From NCBI GenBank assembly GCA_036365455.1, contig JAWQUS010000025.1:22170001-22234000 (forward strand): a DNA stretch of 64,000 bases, read 5' to 3'. This document shows, one piece after another, positions 10,369 to 20,960 of this stretch. The DNA comes from Macrosoma leucophasiata. Its lineage: Eukaryota > Arthropoda > Insecta > Lepidoptera > Hedylidae. Made by a program: the position numbers and the translations under genes. The notes beneath the pieces are model-generated. The model saw nothing but the letters and a program-made list of their open reading frames with translations. It searched no databases and was not told the origin of the DNA. Position 1 is the first letter of the stretch; each line of letters opens with the position of its first letter.

Positions 10369-11288
10369 AAATGTGCTACACAAATATTTATTCTGGTCGA
10401 CTCACTCAAGCAAAAAGTAACAAATTCTGCTCGAACAATTTTATTAATGTGTGTGCACAATTTGTTTACTTTAGTGCACGCACACATGCAAGCAGTAGAT
10501 TCTCATTACTGCTTAGTGTACACAGAAAATCCTGGTTAGTGAACATGTAGCATAAGTATACTGCTTGCCAGTAGAAACGGACGCTGAACGCGATACTAGC
10601 TCTAACAATTAATCCAAAATCGATTTTTATGTAGAGCCATAGGCACGTCTAGATCAGTGCCGTATCATGACGAGCCGCCTACACGAAAATAGAACAAAAT
10701 ATGTTCCCCTTCAAGCAAAATTGCAATATATTAAGCTAGCAGTTTTCCTAGACTCCGTTAACAAAGTACCACGTGAGCCCGGAATGGACGAGGGTGTCAA
10801 TAAATCAGGATTAAGCCCAATCCACACCACTCATTTGTGAAATATACCTTCCCCCTGTCTGAGTGCACTATATTGAGCATGTATCAATGGGTACTATGTG
10901 TATTATGGTTTTTGGGTATAACGAAGAAATCATTAGACCTCTACTTACCACAACAGAGAACGACAATTCATTCATCAATGCATCGAATTCATTATGCCAA
11001 AACATATTTATTATTATACAAATTATATAAAGCGAAAAAATAATATTCTAAAAAAATTAGGGCTATGAAAAGGATCCCATTTGTGTATTTATAAGGTCAC
11101 TAGAAAAGTATGTACCCGAGTTAAAAAGTATGTATTATCCATAAATTTAATATCGAAAAGGAGAGGTGATAAAAACAACCTTAATGCACTCCTTTTTCAG
11201 GTATTAATATTTCTGAGATCGCTTGATTTCGTCCCTAATTAGTAATTCGTCCTTTTCTAACTGTAACAAATTTGTTTCAGTTTTTTTT
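10369..11288. other. Noncoding stretch, nothing recognised
   Basis: No ordered repeat family or gene recognised. The frame at 10837-11043 shows no conserved motif. Confidence 0.3.
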
Positions 11289-11497
11289 TTTTTTTTAAAT
11301 ACGCTTACTCTCACAGCCCCACAGTAGGTATAAACCTGTGTCGTGGGTGCCGTTGTACACATACAACACATACACAAACACCCAGACCCGAAACAAATAT
11401 CTGTAGGCCATACAAATCTTTGTTCCGGAGCGGGGATCGAACCCGCGACTCTTCGAATCAAACGGTCATCTCACACCGCTGGACTAACCGGGTCGTC
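11289..11497 (-). mobile_element. tRNA-derived SINE (SINE-D)
   Basis: On the minus strand the head 'gacgacccggttagtccagc' plus 'gcgggttcgatccccgctcc' provides tRNA-like A and B boxes. The tail 'ggctgtgagagtaagcg' runs into an A-rich end (T-run at 11281-11296 on the plus strand). A nearly complete family member. Confidence 0.75.
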
Positions 11498-11533
11498 AGT
11501 TAGAAAAGGATGTTGCTATTTAGTACATATATG

Positions 11534-11577
11534 TTAACGTGAACTGCACGCTTGTTTGCCACTTCCATTACATAAAA
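11534..11577 (+). repeat. SINE-A 3' tail fragment
   Basis: Only 'aacgtgaactgcacgcttgt' through 'cattacataaaaaa' is present, an extremely 5'-truncated copy. A longer minus-strand copy lies 90 bp downstream. Confidence 0.65.
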
Positions 11578-11664
11578 AAGTACCAAATAGCAACACAAGC
11601 GGTCCAGCAATTTTTAGCAAAAATTGGCCGTGACAGGCGGATAGACAGAGAGAGGCACGAGCGA

Positions 11665-11924
11665 TTTTTTTTAATGTAATGGAAGTGGCAAACAAGCATG
11701 CAGTTCACATTGATGTTAAATGATGACTGCAGCCTATAGACACCCACACAAAGACCAAGGTTAAAATGCAGATGCGTTACCACTCCTGAGGCCTAAGGTG
11801 TTATGCTTCTGTGCCGGAAATTACAGGGCCGTACATTACCACCTGACTGGAACACGATAGTGCTGAAGGCTATAATTTAGCGACAAGTATATAAGGTAAT
11901 GCGGTGGTGTCTATGCCCGCGATC
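11665..11924 (-). mobile_element. SINE-A copy
   Basis: T-run at 11665-11672, then the complete body in reverse to 'gcggtggtgtctatgcccgc'. The extreme 5' end is lost at the junction with the following sequence. Confidence 0.85.
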
Positions 11925-11950
11925 TTATATAGATTCCGTTTTTCCTTTTG

Positions 11951-11990
11951 AGGTACGGAACCGTATAGCTTTCTATACGGTTCCGTACCT
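11951..11990. repeat. Perfect 18-bp hairpin
   Basis: Arms 11951-11968 (aggtacggaaccgtatag) and 11973-11990 are exact reverse complements with a 4-base loop. The arms match the 'ggttccgtacct' word of a dispersed repeat (see 12335-12466), so the hairpin is probably a head-to-head junction of two copies. Confidence 0.7.
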
Positions 11991-12334
11991 TACGGGTAGC
12001 TATCATCTTTATGATCCTACTTACCGAGCGACAGATCTTGCATCCACGCTGTATATTGCGCTGATAGCTACGCTCTCAACCTACTTGAGAAGTTGAAGGT
12101 AGTATGTCAATAATAAAATACTGAACAAATTGATTTCGGAAAAATCTAATAAGTGTTAAATTACACAAACAATACATGATATGCCATCCACTCTTTTGTA
12201 CTCGTAATGGCATTATCGCCGTGATTTTTACACCCCGGGATGTTATTGAAACCATCTTTCGGTACATTTTACGTGCGCTTGGCATCAAGTGATATCGGTT
12301 CTAAATTAAAAAGAAAATCATTCAAAAAAGGCAA

Positions 12335-12466
12335 TTTTTAGGGTTCCGTACCTTGAAAAGAAAAAAGGAACCCTTATAGAATCACTCGTGCGTCTGTCTG
12401 TCCGTCTGTCCCAGCCAATTTGCTCCGAAACTACTAGACCGATTGAGTTGAAATTTGATGAATATA
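12335..12466. repeat. Dispersed 'gggttccgtacc' repeat fragment
   Basis: Contains 'agggttccgtaccttg', 'ggaacccttatagaatcact', 'gtctgtctgtccgtctgtcc' and 'actagaccgattgagttgaa', a word order common in lepidopteran dispersed repeats. Related words occur at 1680-1830, 3085-3200 and 42714-43320. It ends where the mariner terminus starts. Confidence 0.5.
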
Positions 12467-13115
12467 AGGTTGGGGAAAAAGTTTCTTCGCATTTATTAAG
12501 ATAATTCAAAACATTTTTAATATAGTTTATTTAAATTTAACTAAAGTATGTATGTACCGTTTTGTTCGATAACCTTTTGCCATCTTGTAGGTAGGGACAT
12601 GATCCCATTGCTATAAAAACTTTGGGACTTCTCATCAAAATACCGCGACAAGTGGATTTGGCAGTCCTCTCGTGATGTTAACCGAACATTGCATAAAAAA
12701 TTCTGAAGAGACCGAAACAGGTGGAAATCTGAAGGTGCAAGGTCAGGACTATACGGGGGATGCATTAACACCTCCCAGCCAAACTCTCTTATTTTTTGCT
12801 GAGTGGCTATAGATGTGTGAGGTCTAGCGTTATCATGATGAAACACCACACCCCTTCTGTTGATCAATTCCGGCCGCTTTCTCTCAACTTCTTGCTTTAA
12901 TCTCATCAGTTGATCAGTTGTTCGCAGTAGAGTTCAGAATCGATAGTCCTGCCCGGGTGGTAATAGCTCATAATAAATAATGCCCTTCCAATCCCACCAC
13001 ACACACAACATCACCTTATTGCGAGTTAACCCGGGTTTCGCCACAGTCTGTGAAGCCTGACCGGCCTTTGACCACGACCTTTTTCGCACGTTCTTTTCGT
13101 ACGTGATATTTTAGG
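12467..13115 (-). mobile_element. Mariner element, 5'-truncated
   Basis: The right end in element orientation (12467 upward) reads 'aggttggggaaaaagtttct' next to TA (12465-12466), a mariner-type inverted terminus. The coding part (minus, 12541 to about 13115) is a broken transposase. The opposite terminus and N-terminal half are missing; sequence beyond about 13115 is unrelated. Confidence 0.8.
12541..13115 (-). pseudogene. Mariner transposase fragment, frameshifted
   Basis: C-terminal half of a DD34D mariner transposase, the enzyme that cuts and rejoins the element at TA sites. All three catalytic aspartates are present: in WWDWKG (first block, about 12980-12990), HHDNARPH (about 12830) and PYSPDLAPSDFHLF (34 residues after the second). 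Two frame breaks separate the first block from the intact 121-codon segment 12541-12906, one near 12945 and one near 12910. The helix-turn-helix DNA-binding N-terminus is absent. Nonfunctional. Confidence 0.85.
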
Positions 13116-13477
13116 GAGAATATTATTGACAATAGATAAGCCAACCAGTCAGCATTATTATTTAAAAAGTACTTTGTTAAGAATTGTAACAAGGTGATGA
13201 CTGACTGACTTAAAAAAGGAACATCGACATAATTGCCGGCTTTGAGAGCAAAAAGTCAACCTTAATTGAACACAGCTTCAGACTTTTTTTTTGTTTTAGC
13301 AGATGGCAACCCTACCTACGAGATTATTAACGCCCACTTAACATTACGTGCATTGTTAAGCGTAAAGAGGTGTCTGTTCCGATTTCATTTGGGTATGTCA
13401 TCGGCAGCTAATACGTATACTGATTACCTTTTTAGATTTTGCGGTGTATTTTTGAATTGATATTATTACTTTTTACT
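13116..13477. other. Noncoding stretch, nothing recognised
   Basis: Contains a short direct repeat of 'actgactgactt' type words but no family signature. Confidence 0.3.
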
Positions 13478-14380
13478 TGTGATGGAGTTCTAGTGTACTC
13501 GAGAGCGTAGGCACCACCGCATTACCTAATATATCTGCCGCTAAATAGTAGTGTTCAGCACTATCGTATTCCGGTGAGGTGATAATGTACAGCCCTATAA
13601 TTTCCGGCACACAGAGGCATAACACCTTAGGCCTCAGTAGTGGTAACGCATCTGCATTTTGACCTTGGTCTTTGTGTAAGTGTCTATAGGCTGCACTGTG
13701 ATAGAGTTCCACTGTACTCGAGGGCGTAGGCACCACCGCATTACTTAATCTATCTGCCGCTAAATGGTAGTGTTCAGCACTATCGTATTCCGGTCAGGTG
13801 GTAATGTACAGCCCTGTAATTTCCGGCACACAGAGGCATAACACCTTAGGCCTCAGTAGTGGTAACGCACCTGCATTTTAACCTTGGTCTTTGTGTAAGT
13901 GTCTATAGGCTGCACTGTGATAGAGTTCCACTGTACTCGAGGGCGTAGGCACCACCACATTACCTAATATATCTGCCGCTAAATGGTAGTGTTCAGCACT
14001 ATCGTATTCCGGTCAGGTGGTAATGTACAGCCCTGTAATTTCCGGCACACAGAGGCATAATACCTTAGGCCCCAGTAGTGGTAACGCACCTGCATTTTGA
14101 CCTTGGTCTTTGTGTGGGTGTCTATAGGCTGCACTGTGATAGAGTTCCACTGTACTCGAGGGCGTAGGCACCACCGCATTACCTAATCTATCTGCCGCCA
14201 AATGGTAGTGTTCAGCACTATCGTGTTTCGGTTAGATGGTAATATATGGCCCTGTAATAACTATCATAAAGACATAACAACTTACGCATCTGCAACTTGG
14301 CCTCTGGTCTTTATGAAGGTGTCTGGCATAAATTAACATCAATGTGAACAGCATGATTGTTTACCACCTTCGTTAAAAAA
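13478..14380 (+). repeat. Four-unit tandem array, 219-bp period, made of SINE-A
   Basis: Unit starts at 13478, 13697, 13916 and 14135 are exactly 219 bp apart. Each unit is SINE-A from 'gagttccactgtactcgagg' to 'gtgtctataggctgcac', lacking the LINE-like 3' tail. Units differ by few substitutions and share the variant 'cacacagaggc'. The last unit switches to an older SINE-A-like sequence with tail 'ttgtttaccaccttcg' ending near 14380. Consistent with unequal crossing-over or slippage amplification of one truncated SINE. Confidence 0.85.
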
Positions 14381-14408
14381 ATGTGAAATTATGATTCACT
14401 TTTAGTTT

Positions 14409-14639
14409 TTCCTAATCAACTTGCCGCTCAATGGTGGTGTTCAGTACCAATGTGTTTCGGTCCGGTGGTGATGTTCGGCCCTGTAATTTCCGAGACAGAG
14501 GCCACACCTTAGGCGTCAGGAGTGGCAGCGCATCTACATTGAAATCTCAGGTTTCACGTAGATATTTAAAGGTCGTACCGTATTACTTACCATGAGTGTA
14601 AACTGTATGCTTGTTTGCCACTTCATGAAATAAAAAAAT
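14409..14639 (+). mobile_element. SINE-A copy, diverged
   Basis: From 'tcaacttgccgctcaatggt' through 'ggccctgtaatttccgagac' to 'cttgtttgccacttcatgaa' and an A-run. Carries many substitutions and lacks the 5' 70 bp. Confidence 0.75.
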
Positions 14640-14790
14640 ATGTATTCCACGACATCCACATTTTATATTATGCGCTTTGTTAAACCAATGCCAATTCCAT
14701 CGAGATATGTCATCGCCAGCTTATGTTTTTATACAGACCGTGTAATTGCCAATCACACCAGTTGAGTTGCTTCCAAATATTATTTTAATA

Positions 14791-14990
14791 CTAGCTGTGC
14801 CCGCGACTTCATCCGCGTGAGAATTTATGATTGTTCAGTATCTACCCGGACGAAATCGTGGGCGAAGCTAATGTAAAAGTAGCCCAAGTTACTCCTTATT
14901 ACATCAGCTATCTGCCAGTGAAAGTCCCGTCGAAATCGGTACAGCCGTTCCCAAGATTAGCACAGACAGACAGACAAAATTTTCAAAAAA
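14791..14990 (-). mobile_element. Helitron-like fragment
   Basis: Starts 'actagctgtgcccgcgactt' and contains 'tcgaaatcggtacagccgtt' and 'agcacagacagacagac', so on the minus strand it ends with the CTAGT type of terminus. Frames across it are incidental. Confidence 0.55.
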
Positions 14991-15318
14991 AATGTTTTGG
15001 TATATGTACCATGTATACAAATGCATTTCGTAAAAAGCGGTTATTTTAATATTACAAACAGACACTCCAATTTTATTTATTCGTATAGATTACAGTACTG
15101 TCATCATCACACACATTTTGAACGCGATACTTTTATCGATAAAAATATACTTTATCCCCTTTTTACGACTTCAAAAATGTGAAACGCGAGTTTTCCTAAA
15201 GTTATATTACAGGACTGTATAATAATTTATCATTATTTTAACGTTTTTGCAGGTTTTCGCGAGCTTCGTGCATTGCACATATTATATTTGCGAATTTTCT
15301 CGCGTATACAAACTTACC

Positions 15319-15529
15319 CGGTTGCTATCGATAGATAGCAGTCGTTAAACCTTGTCGGAGGCCTTATGGGCGGTTTGAAAACATCCGACAGCGGGTTGGC
15401 CACTAACCCACCCACCTCCACCAATCCGCATTGGAGCAGCGTGGTGGAGTAAGCTCCAGGCCTCCCCCAAAAAGGGGAGAGACTCGTGCCCAGTAGTGAG
15501 ACGTACAATGGGTTGCCATTATTATTATA
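15319..15529 (+). mobile_element. 5S-derived SINE, 5'-truncated
   Basis: Matches the 3' 210 bp of the 60793-61154 copy, from 'cggttgctatcgatagatag' to '(att)n' at 15518-15529. The 5S-like head is missing. Confidence 0.8.
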
Positions 15530-15530
15530 T

Positions 15531-15629
15531 TCCCAACTTCCTCTCTTACCCGACGTTTAGCCGTTTGCCCGTGACAATGGTAGCTGGTTACAAAGCGACC
15601 GAAACGTCGGGTAAGAGAGGCAGTTGGGA
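15531..15629. repeat. 99-bp inverted-repeat element
   Basis: Left arm 'tcccaacttcctctcttacc' continuing 'cgacgttt' and right arm 'aaacgtcgggtaagagaggc' continuing 'agttggga' are about 28-bp reverse complements with one mismatch, around a 40-bp centre. It sits immediately after the 5S-SINE tail. 'ttattatat' occurs on both outer sides (three bases further out on the right), a possible target duplication. A MITE or SINE-tail-targeted insertion is possible. Confidence 0.6.
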
Positions 15630-15747
15630 GTGTTATTATATACGCGAAAAAAAACTGTTTGTCGTGAGGGTAGGTGGTTCCTACGGAATTGACGTAATTT
15701 TCGAAATCGCAGCAGATGATAAACACTGGTTTGATTATATTTTTGAA

Positions 15748-15972
15748 ACTGCCTCAATAGTCTAGTGGTAGCAGGCTACTACTATTATGCTGGCGTTCTG
15801 AGTTCGATTAACGGCTGTCAGATATAATGGTGTGAAATCCTTCATCTCTTCGGTTCTATTGGATTTTTTCTATTTACTAGAAGTTTTCCAGTACCTCGCA
15901 GTTTTGTAAACGAGGGTGTTTGCATGCTCACATGCATTAACCTCTGCCTACTCCTTCGGGCATTACAATATG
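15748..15972 (+). mobile_element. tRNA-derived SINE (SINE-C), diverged
   Basis: The head 'tgcctcaatagtctagtggt' with 'ctgagttcgattaacgg' is tRNA-like. The tail 'cctctgcctactccttcggg' is the SINE-C 3' end. Many mismatches indicate an old copy. Confidence 0.65.
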
Positions 15973-16321
15973 TTTAAGTGTAAAATGCTCCTTGATGAAC
16001 TTGCAGTCTTCAAAAAACAAAATAAATACGTAAGGGCATCAAAACCAAAAAACACTACTTTGGCGGCACACCCCTTGTTTTTTCTTACAATTCGTTCGTG
16101 CCAGTTTCAATACAATTCAAATTCTATGCGAAATGTACTATAGAAACGAAATCATAAAACAAAAATAGCTGATAAATACTAATCTCTATTCCAAATATTC
16201 CAATACGTAATCTGAACTTGAGACAGTGCTACGTAGCTACGACATCGAGCGTAGACACGCTACGCCGTAGGTTTTACGTAGCACGCAGGTAAACACGTAG
16301 CACGCAGGTAAACACTACCAG
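15973..16321. other. Noncoding stretch with a small tandem duplication
   Basis: 'cacgtagcacgcaggtaaa' type words are repeated twice in tandem at about 16278-16316, next to CpG-rich palindromic words ('gtagctacgac', 'cgtagacacgctacg'). No gene recognised. Confidence 0.35.
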
Positions 16322-16535
16322 AGATTATGTAATAATACTACGTATAGAATGGACACTTAGACGTCCCGCCCGATATCCCCGCCTCACCCAACCTCCTCCC
16401 CTCTTATGGGAGACGTTTGGTATTCTCTACGTGCTACGCACACAGATGCAGGTGTAAATACACGTCACTGATTGATGTCAGTGTAATAGAGACGAAATTA
16501 AGCGTTTGTATAGAATTTTGGCGGAGGCTCCGGTC
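16322..16535. mobile_element. R4 element copy
   Basis: Starts CAGAGATTATG and carries 'gtcccgcccgatatcc', 'cctcccctcttatgggagac' and 'ctacgtgctacgcacacag'. Its right end is altered ('ggcggaggctccgg'). No target duplication is visible. Confidence 0.6.
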
Positions 16536-17150
16536 TTGTTAGACCAACGAGACAAATGATCCCGGTGGTCAAGGGTTTAAGTGCCGAGAAGAATCCGGGA
16601 TCTTATAGTACCAGTTCAGGTACATGAAATAAAAACAGTTTCAATTACTCTCTGGCCGATTTGCGAATCGACCCGCTAGACTTAGTGAACTACTAATTAA
16701 CCAATATCAGTTGAAAAATCAATAAAAACGAACTTTCTGCGGACAAGCACCATCAGCGCGAGGCAACGCGGCTCGACAATCGCTATCGCTTATCTGATAA
16801 CAATAATTCCTATCGGAAAACAAGTTAAATAGCTATCGTAAAACTTGCTTGTTACTAAAATATTTAACTTATTGCGATTTGACATGGTTACAGTGCTCTA
16901 TAAAAGGTTCATTATTAGTGATGTGCCGAAGTTCGTTTTACATTCGGTTTTCGAATTTTGGCAGCTTGAATTTGAAAAGGTGTCGAGCCGGGTCAGTCTA
17001 CCGAACAATTGCAAGGTAGTAAATGTAATAACGGAAAAATTTTAAAATAATTCTGTGGCTAAAAAGCGGTGGAATCGAGACGCCGCCATTAAAAAATACA
17101 AAAAAATATATAATGTTTGTATAAAAATACAAAAATCACTTTACGACGAA
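16536..17150. other. Noncoding stretch, nothing recognised
   Basis: No repeat family recognised. The 66-codon frame at 16845-17045 is without motif. Confidence 0.3.
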
Positions 17151-17277
17151 TCCACACGTTGGCCCCAACGTTGGCTGCAGACACGCGCCGGCCATCATTG
17201 GCCCCAACGTTCGCTATAACCAATGCTATTTTCCAGATCCACACGTTGGACGTGGAGCGTTGGCGCCAACGTGTGGA
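17151..17277. mobile_element. Short GC-rich inverted-repeat MITE
   Basis: Begins 'tccacacgttggccccaacg' and ends 'cgttggcgccaacgtgtgga', near-perfect inverted ends. An internal 'atccacacgttgg' (about 17236-17249) repeats the terminus, suggesting internal rearrangement. Confidence 0.55.
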
Positions 17278-17287
17278 GCCGGCCTAT

Positions 17288-17334
17288 AGTCTTTAGGAGT
17301 GACAAACATACACATGTTGTCACTCTTAAAGACT
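17288..17334. repeat. 18-bp hairpin with one mismatch
   Basis: Arms 17288-17305 and 17317-17334 ('agtctttaggagtgacaa' and its reverse complement) enclose 11 bases. Immediately followed by the R7 MITE. Confidence 0.6.
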
Positions 17335-17336
17335 AA

Positions 17337-17460
17337 CTCCCTTATTCATAAACGTACATTAGATACGTTTAAGCTATAGAATTATTTGTCTTTGTCAGTC
17401 AGCATTGTCAAATGTGCAGGATAAAAAAAGACAAAGGAGAGATTAGAAGAATAAGGGGGT
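17337..17460. mobile_element. TA-type MITE (family R7)
   Basis: Starts 'ctcccttattcataaacgta' and ends 'gaataagggggt' followed by A. A second copy at 34380-34525 has intact ends and an empty-site comparison. The shared core is 'gcattgtcaaatgtgcagga'. Confidence 0.65.
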
Positions 17461-17953
17461 AAATCATTAAAAACTATTTTTCTGATTTTTTTTGCTCATT
17501 TTAAACTAAAATGATAATTTAAAATAACGATGAACATCGTAAAAGAAACGTTAGATTGACTTAATAAACAATAGGTTGATAAATAATCATTTTAGTTTAA
17601 TATACGCGAGATAAATCCGAAAACTAGTTTCATTTCAATGAGTGTAGCTCGCGAAAACCTAATAACATACTGATTTAAAATAATCATTTTTATAAATCAG
17701 TTTAAATTACGCGAGATAAAAAAAAATAAGCAGAACATATTCCTGTATCGCCGATTATGGGACCATTCAATATAAAAGGCAACAAGAAAGATGCGGTATT
17801 ATTAACCATTCACATAAAAAGAAAAAATGGGTTGTGACCGAAACTCTTTTCCACTAAGTACTACCATAATTACTGAAAGATTAAAATTTAAGTCTACGAA
17901 TTAAGCGTATCAACTTCAAGAGCGGTAGTTTGTATTTAGATATGTAATGATAG

Positions 17954-18179
17954 ATTTTTTTTATGTTAAGGTGGCAAACAAGCATGCAGGTCACATTGAT
18001 GTTAAGTGATAACTGCAGCCTATAGATACTTACAGAAAAACCAGAGGTTAAACAACAGGAGTGGTAAGTGGTAACGCATCTTCATTGAAATCTCTGGAAA
18101 TGTAATGTTCCCATCTACAGTATACCCTTACCATCAATATTAACTGTTTGCTTGTTTGTGACTTCAAGACAAAAAAAAA
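17954..18179. repeat. Two SINE-A 3' fragments, head to head
   Basis: 17954-18056 is a minus-strand SINE-A tail (T-run, 'ggcaaacaagcatgcaggtc'). 18057-18179 is a plus-strand diverged SINE-A 3' half ending 'ttgcttgtttgtgacttcaa' with an A-run. Together they give an imperfect inverted repeat. Confidence 0.65.
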
Positions 18180-18357
18180 CCTTAATTTCAACATACTATA
18201 CCACCCAAAACAAGTATAAATAAACATTACTTTCCAATATTAGTATCAATAGAACTATTTTCCTCATCTCATCACTTCAATATACACTGTCAGATATAAA
18301 CAATAAACCAAGCAGAACGACAATTTCATTAAAACTTCGCTAACACGAAACACTTAC

Positions 18358-18480
18358 CTAAAAACGTCCAAACATTTTATGAACACGGAGAACTTGTTTA
18401 CCCTTGTCCTCAAACACTTAACACGCGCGAACTTCCATCATACGACCACACGTACACTCTGTTCAGTTGCTCGCGCGATA
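18358..18480 (-). promoter_or_regulatory. Candidate noncoding first exon with splice donor
   Basis: On the minus strand a CpG-bearing stretch ('ggcagtatcgcgcgagcaac', 'gttcgcgcgtgttaagtg') runs to a strong splice donor, TTTTTAG|GTAAGTG (boundary 18358/18357). It lies in a repeat-poor interval (18180-18720). The short frames it contains (starts at ATGATGG and ATGTTTGG) stop within a few codons, so it would be 5' UTR. This is inference from composition and one donor match only. Confidence 0.25.
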
Positions 18481-18721
18481 CTGCCGCTTGAGCTTACTCT
18501 GTAGTTTCATTTCAGGGGGTGTACTATCGAACTTACATTGATAAGATCTTTTTTTATCACAATTTCTGAAGTTTACTTTTGTTTGGTAAAATTATTTGTT
18601 AACATTTCACTCTCCTTCTCCTACTTAAGGAAATGTGTTAAAGTTAGAGAAGGATGCGAAATGTTACAATATCTTTAACAAATATCGTGGTGCAAGCCAG
18701 GCTTAATGAAATTGAAAAAAA

Positions 18722-19194
18722 AAAATATAACTACGTTAAGAAAAACCGACTTCAAAACTAAAAAGTAAAAAATAATAAAGATTTAATTGTAATTAGGTAT
18801 ATACTACCTATTATTTATATGTGCTATTTACTAATAGGTTTGAAGTCGGTGCTAAGCCTTAAACAAATAATTATATTTTAATCACTTAAATATGAATACG
18901 AGCAAATTAAATACACAGCACAAAACGTAACCGGTGAATCGTGGGTGTTTACATGTATGCTTGAATTCATGCATTTACCTCTGCCTACGCCTTCGGGGAT
19001 TACAGGCGTGAAGTTACGTTTTAATACAATGAAATGCCTACTTTAGTGATTTTGGCTTGGCACCGACTTCAAACCTATTAGTAAATAGCACATATAAATC
19101 ATAGGTAGTATATATATACCTAATTACAATTAAATCTTTATTATTTTTTACTTTTCAGTTTTGAAGTCGGTTTTTCTTAACGTAGTTATATTTA
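18722..19194. mobile_element. Fold-back element with about 130-bp inverted ends
   Basis: Left arm (18722-18855: 'aaaatataactacgttaaga ... taggtttgaagtcggt') and right arm (19051-19194) are near-identical reverse complements. The loop of about 195 bp contains a SINE-C tail (18945-19015). Noncoding. The 'aaaaaccgacttcaaaa' words are common in lepidopteran dispersed repeats. Confidence 0.75.
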
Positions 19195-20032
19195 TTTAAT
19201 ACTTTTTAGTTTATTGCTGTATTGCCAATTAGATTAATGTTCACATCTCTGAAATTTGTAAAATCTGACTCTTTTAGCTTCGTGATAATTAGATTGTTTA
19301 GGTGTGTCGATACAAAATTATTACACGACTATACGAAATCAATTAAATTTTTTTATCCACGAAGTAGTAAATAAGCTGTGTTTTGTCGTCGATGAGTAAA
19401 TGTGTCATTGTCACTTGTTGTCATCTTGTTGTCATGCGCATTACGACTATCTAGGACGTCAGTGGATTCAACGCACTGTTTGACTACTCGCCGTCTATTC
19501 TAATTCCTTTAGTCTGAGGTGAAAGTAAGTAAAAAATGCTCATAAAATAAAAACTGATGGGCCTATCTGAATCAATTTTTTATGGGACCAATTCAAAACT
19601 ATTCCGCATCAAACAAAGAAAGAATTACGTAAATCGGTCTTGAAATCTCGGCGAAATTCACGTACATACATAAAAAAAAAAATACCACCCGAATTGAGAA
19701 CCTTCTTCTTTTTTGAACTCGGTTAAACACATTTCATATTTATGCCAACTAGGTGTATTTGCAGTTGCTTAGTGCACGTTACCCATTAATATTTTATAAG
19801 TCCAAAGTTCTTGGTTTTATTACCCGGATATTATATTAAAATCTTTTTGGAAATATTGTAGCGTCATCTACAAAATTCAAAAACGTGATTGTGATGAATT
19901 CCATGCTATTTTATTGTTGCCATAACATTGCTTAGAAACAAAACTGACGAATAATGGATGCATGTCTGAAAGCATTTAACAATTTATTTGTATTTTCATG
20001 CACATACACTATTTCATATATGCCTTGTGCCA
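19195..20032. other. Noncoding stretch with a dispersed repeat at 19540-19735
   Basis: 19540-19735 contains 'aaaactgatgggcctatctg', 'aaatcggtcttgaaatctcg', 'gtacatacataaaaaa' and 'gaattgagaaccttcttc', a common dispersed repeat also fragmented at about 8510-8660. The rest is unrecognised. Confidence 0.4.
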
Positions 20033-20221
20033 GAGAATATGTATTAATACTACTCCCGCCCGATTTCCCCGCATCACCCAACCTCCTCCCCTCTTATGGG
20101 CGACGGTTGGTATTTTCTACGTGCTACGCACACAGGTGCACGTCACGTGTAAATACACGTCACGTAATAGAGACCAAATTAAGCGTCTGTATGAAATTTT
20201 AGCGGAGTGTCCGCGGTGTGC
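20033..20221. mobile_element. R4 element copy
   Basis: CAGAGAATATG at the left end, GTCCGCGGTGT at the right. 'ccttgtgc' precedes and 'gcttctgc' follows (6 of 8 identical), consistent with an aged 8-bp duplication. It lacks about 25 bp after 'aatactact'. Confidence 0.6.
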
Positions 20222-20960
20222 TTCTGCTTGTATTCTATCGTCCTTTGTACGATACAAGAAGTTATTTTTTTGTGTATGAAATCAGAAACATAATTATTTG
20301 TATTGAAAAGCGAGAGCTCTTTATATTCTTCTCCATAAGAATAAAAAGCAGCAGTATGCTATTTATTCTTAAGGAAAAAATATTACATCAGTATAGTATA
20401 AGGTACGATTGCGAACTCGGCCGCACCATATTTCTCTATTTTCTATTGCATTACTGCCGCGACAGTGTCTACGTGACACTAAATGACTGGATGACTCGGA
20501 ATGTAAACTCATTGATAATATATGGAGACCAGTAGTGACGCGGCAGCCTTCAGCGGCAGCACTGCTGCGTACTGCTGAATTCGGAATGGTATCTACCTTT
20601 ACGCACGATGTTTATAGTAAGCACATTCATCGGAAGTCCATTGTTACAAGTATTTATTTGCTACCTTTTTCCTTCATCGAGCAATAATAAATTTTGTTTG
20701 CATTTTACCAGACTGTATTTATGATAAGGTAAATCTTATTTTGAACTACAAATGCATGTATATTAGTGTCTATTATTATAAATGCGGAAATATGTTTATG
20801 TGACCTTTCTGGGAGTACATATTTTTTTCATGATTAGAGCTAAATATTTTTTTTAAACATATGGCTGATCTCTTGTTTCTAGGTCATAAATATTGAATGA
20901 ATGTCAACGCTCTGTCCATTGATATTTCAACGGTTGATGATGTGTAGTTCTTATTAAAAT
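20222..20960. other. Noncoding stretch, nothing recognised
   Basis: The 105-codon frame at 20218-20535 overlaps the R4 end and shows no protein motif. No other repeat recognised. Confidence 0.3.

Noticed and set aside
13478..14380. Regular repeats resembling a CRISPR array
   Set aside because: The 219-bp units are contiguous SINE-A sequence without unique spacers; the context is eukaryotic.
20218..20535. 105-codon plus frame
   Set aside because: Begins in an R4 element copy and has no motif.
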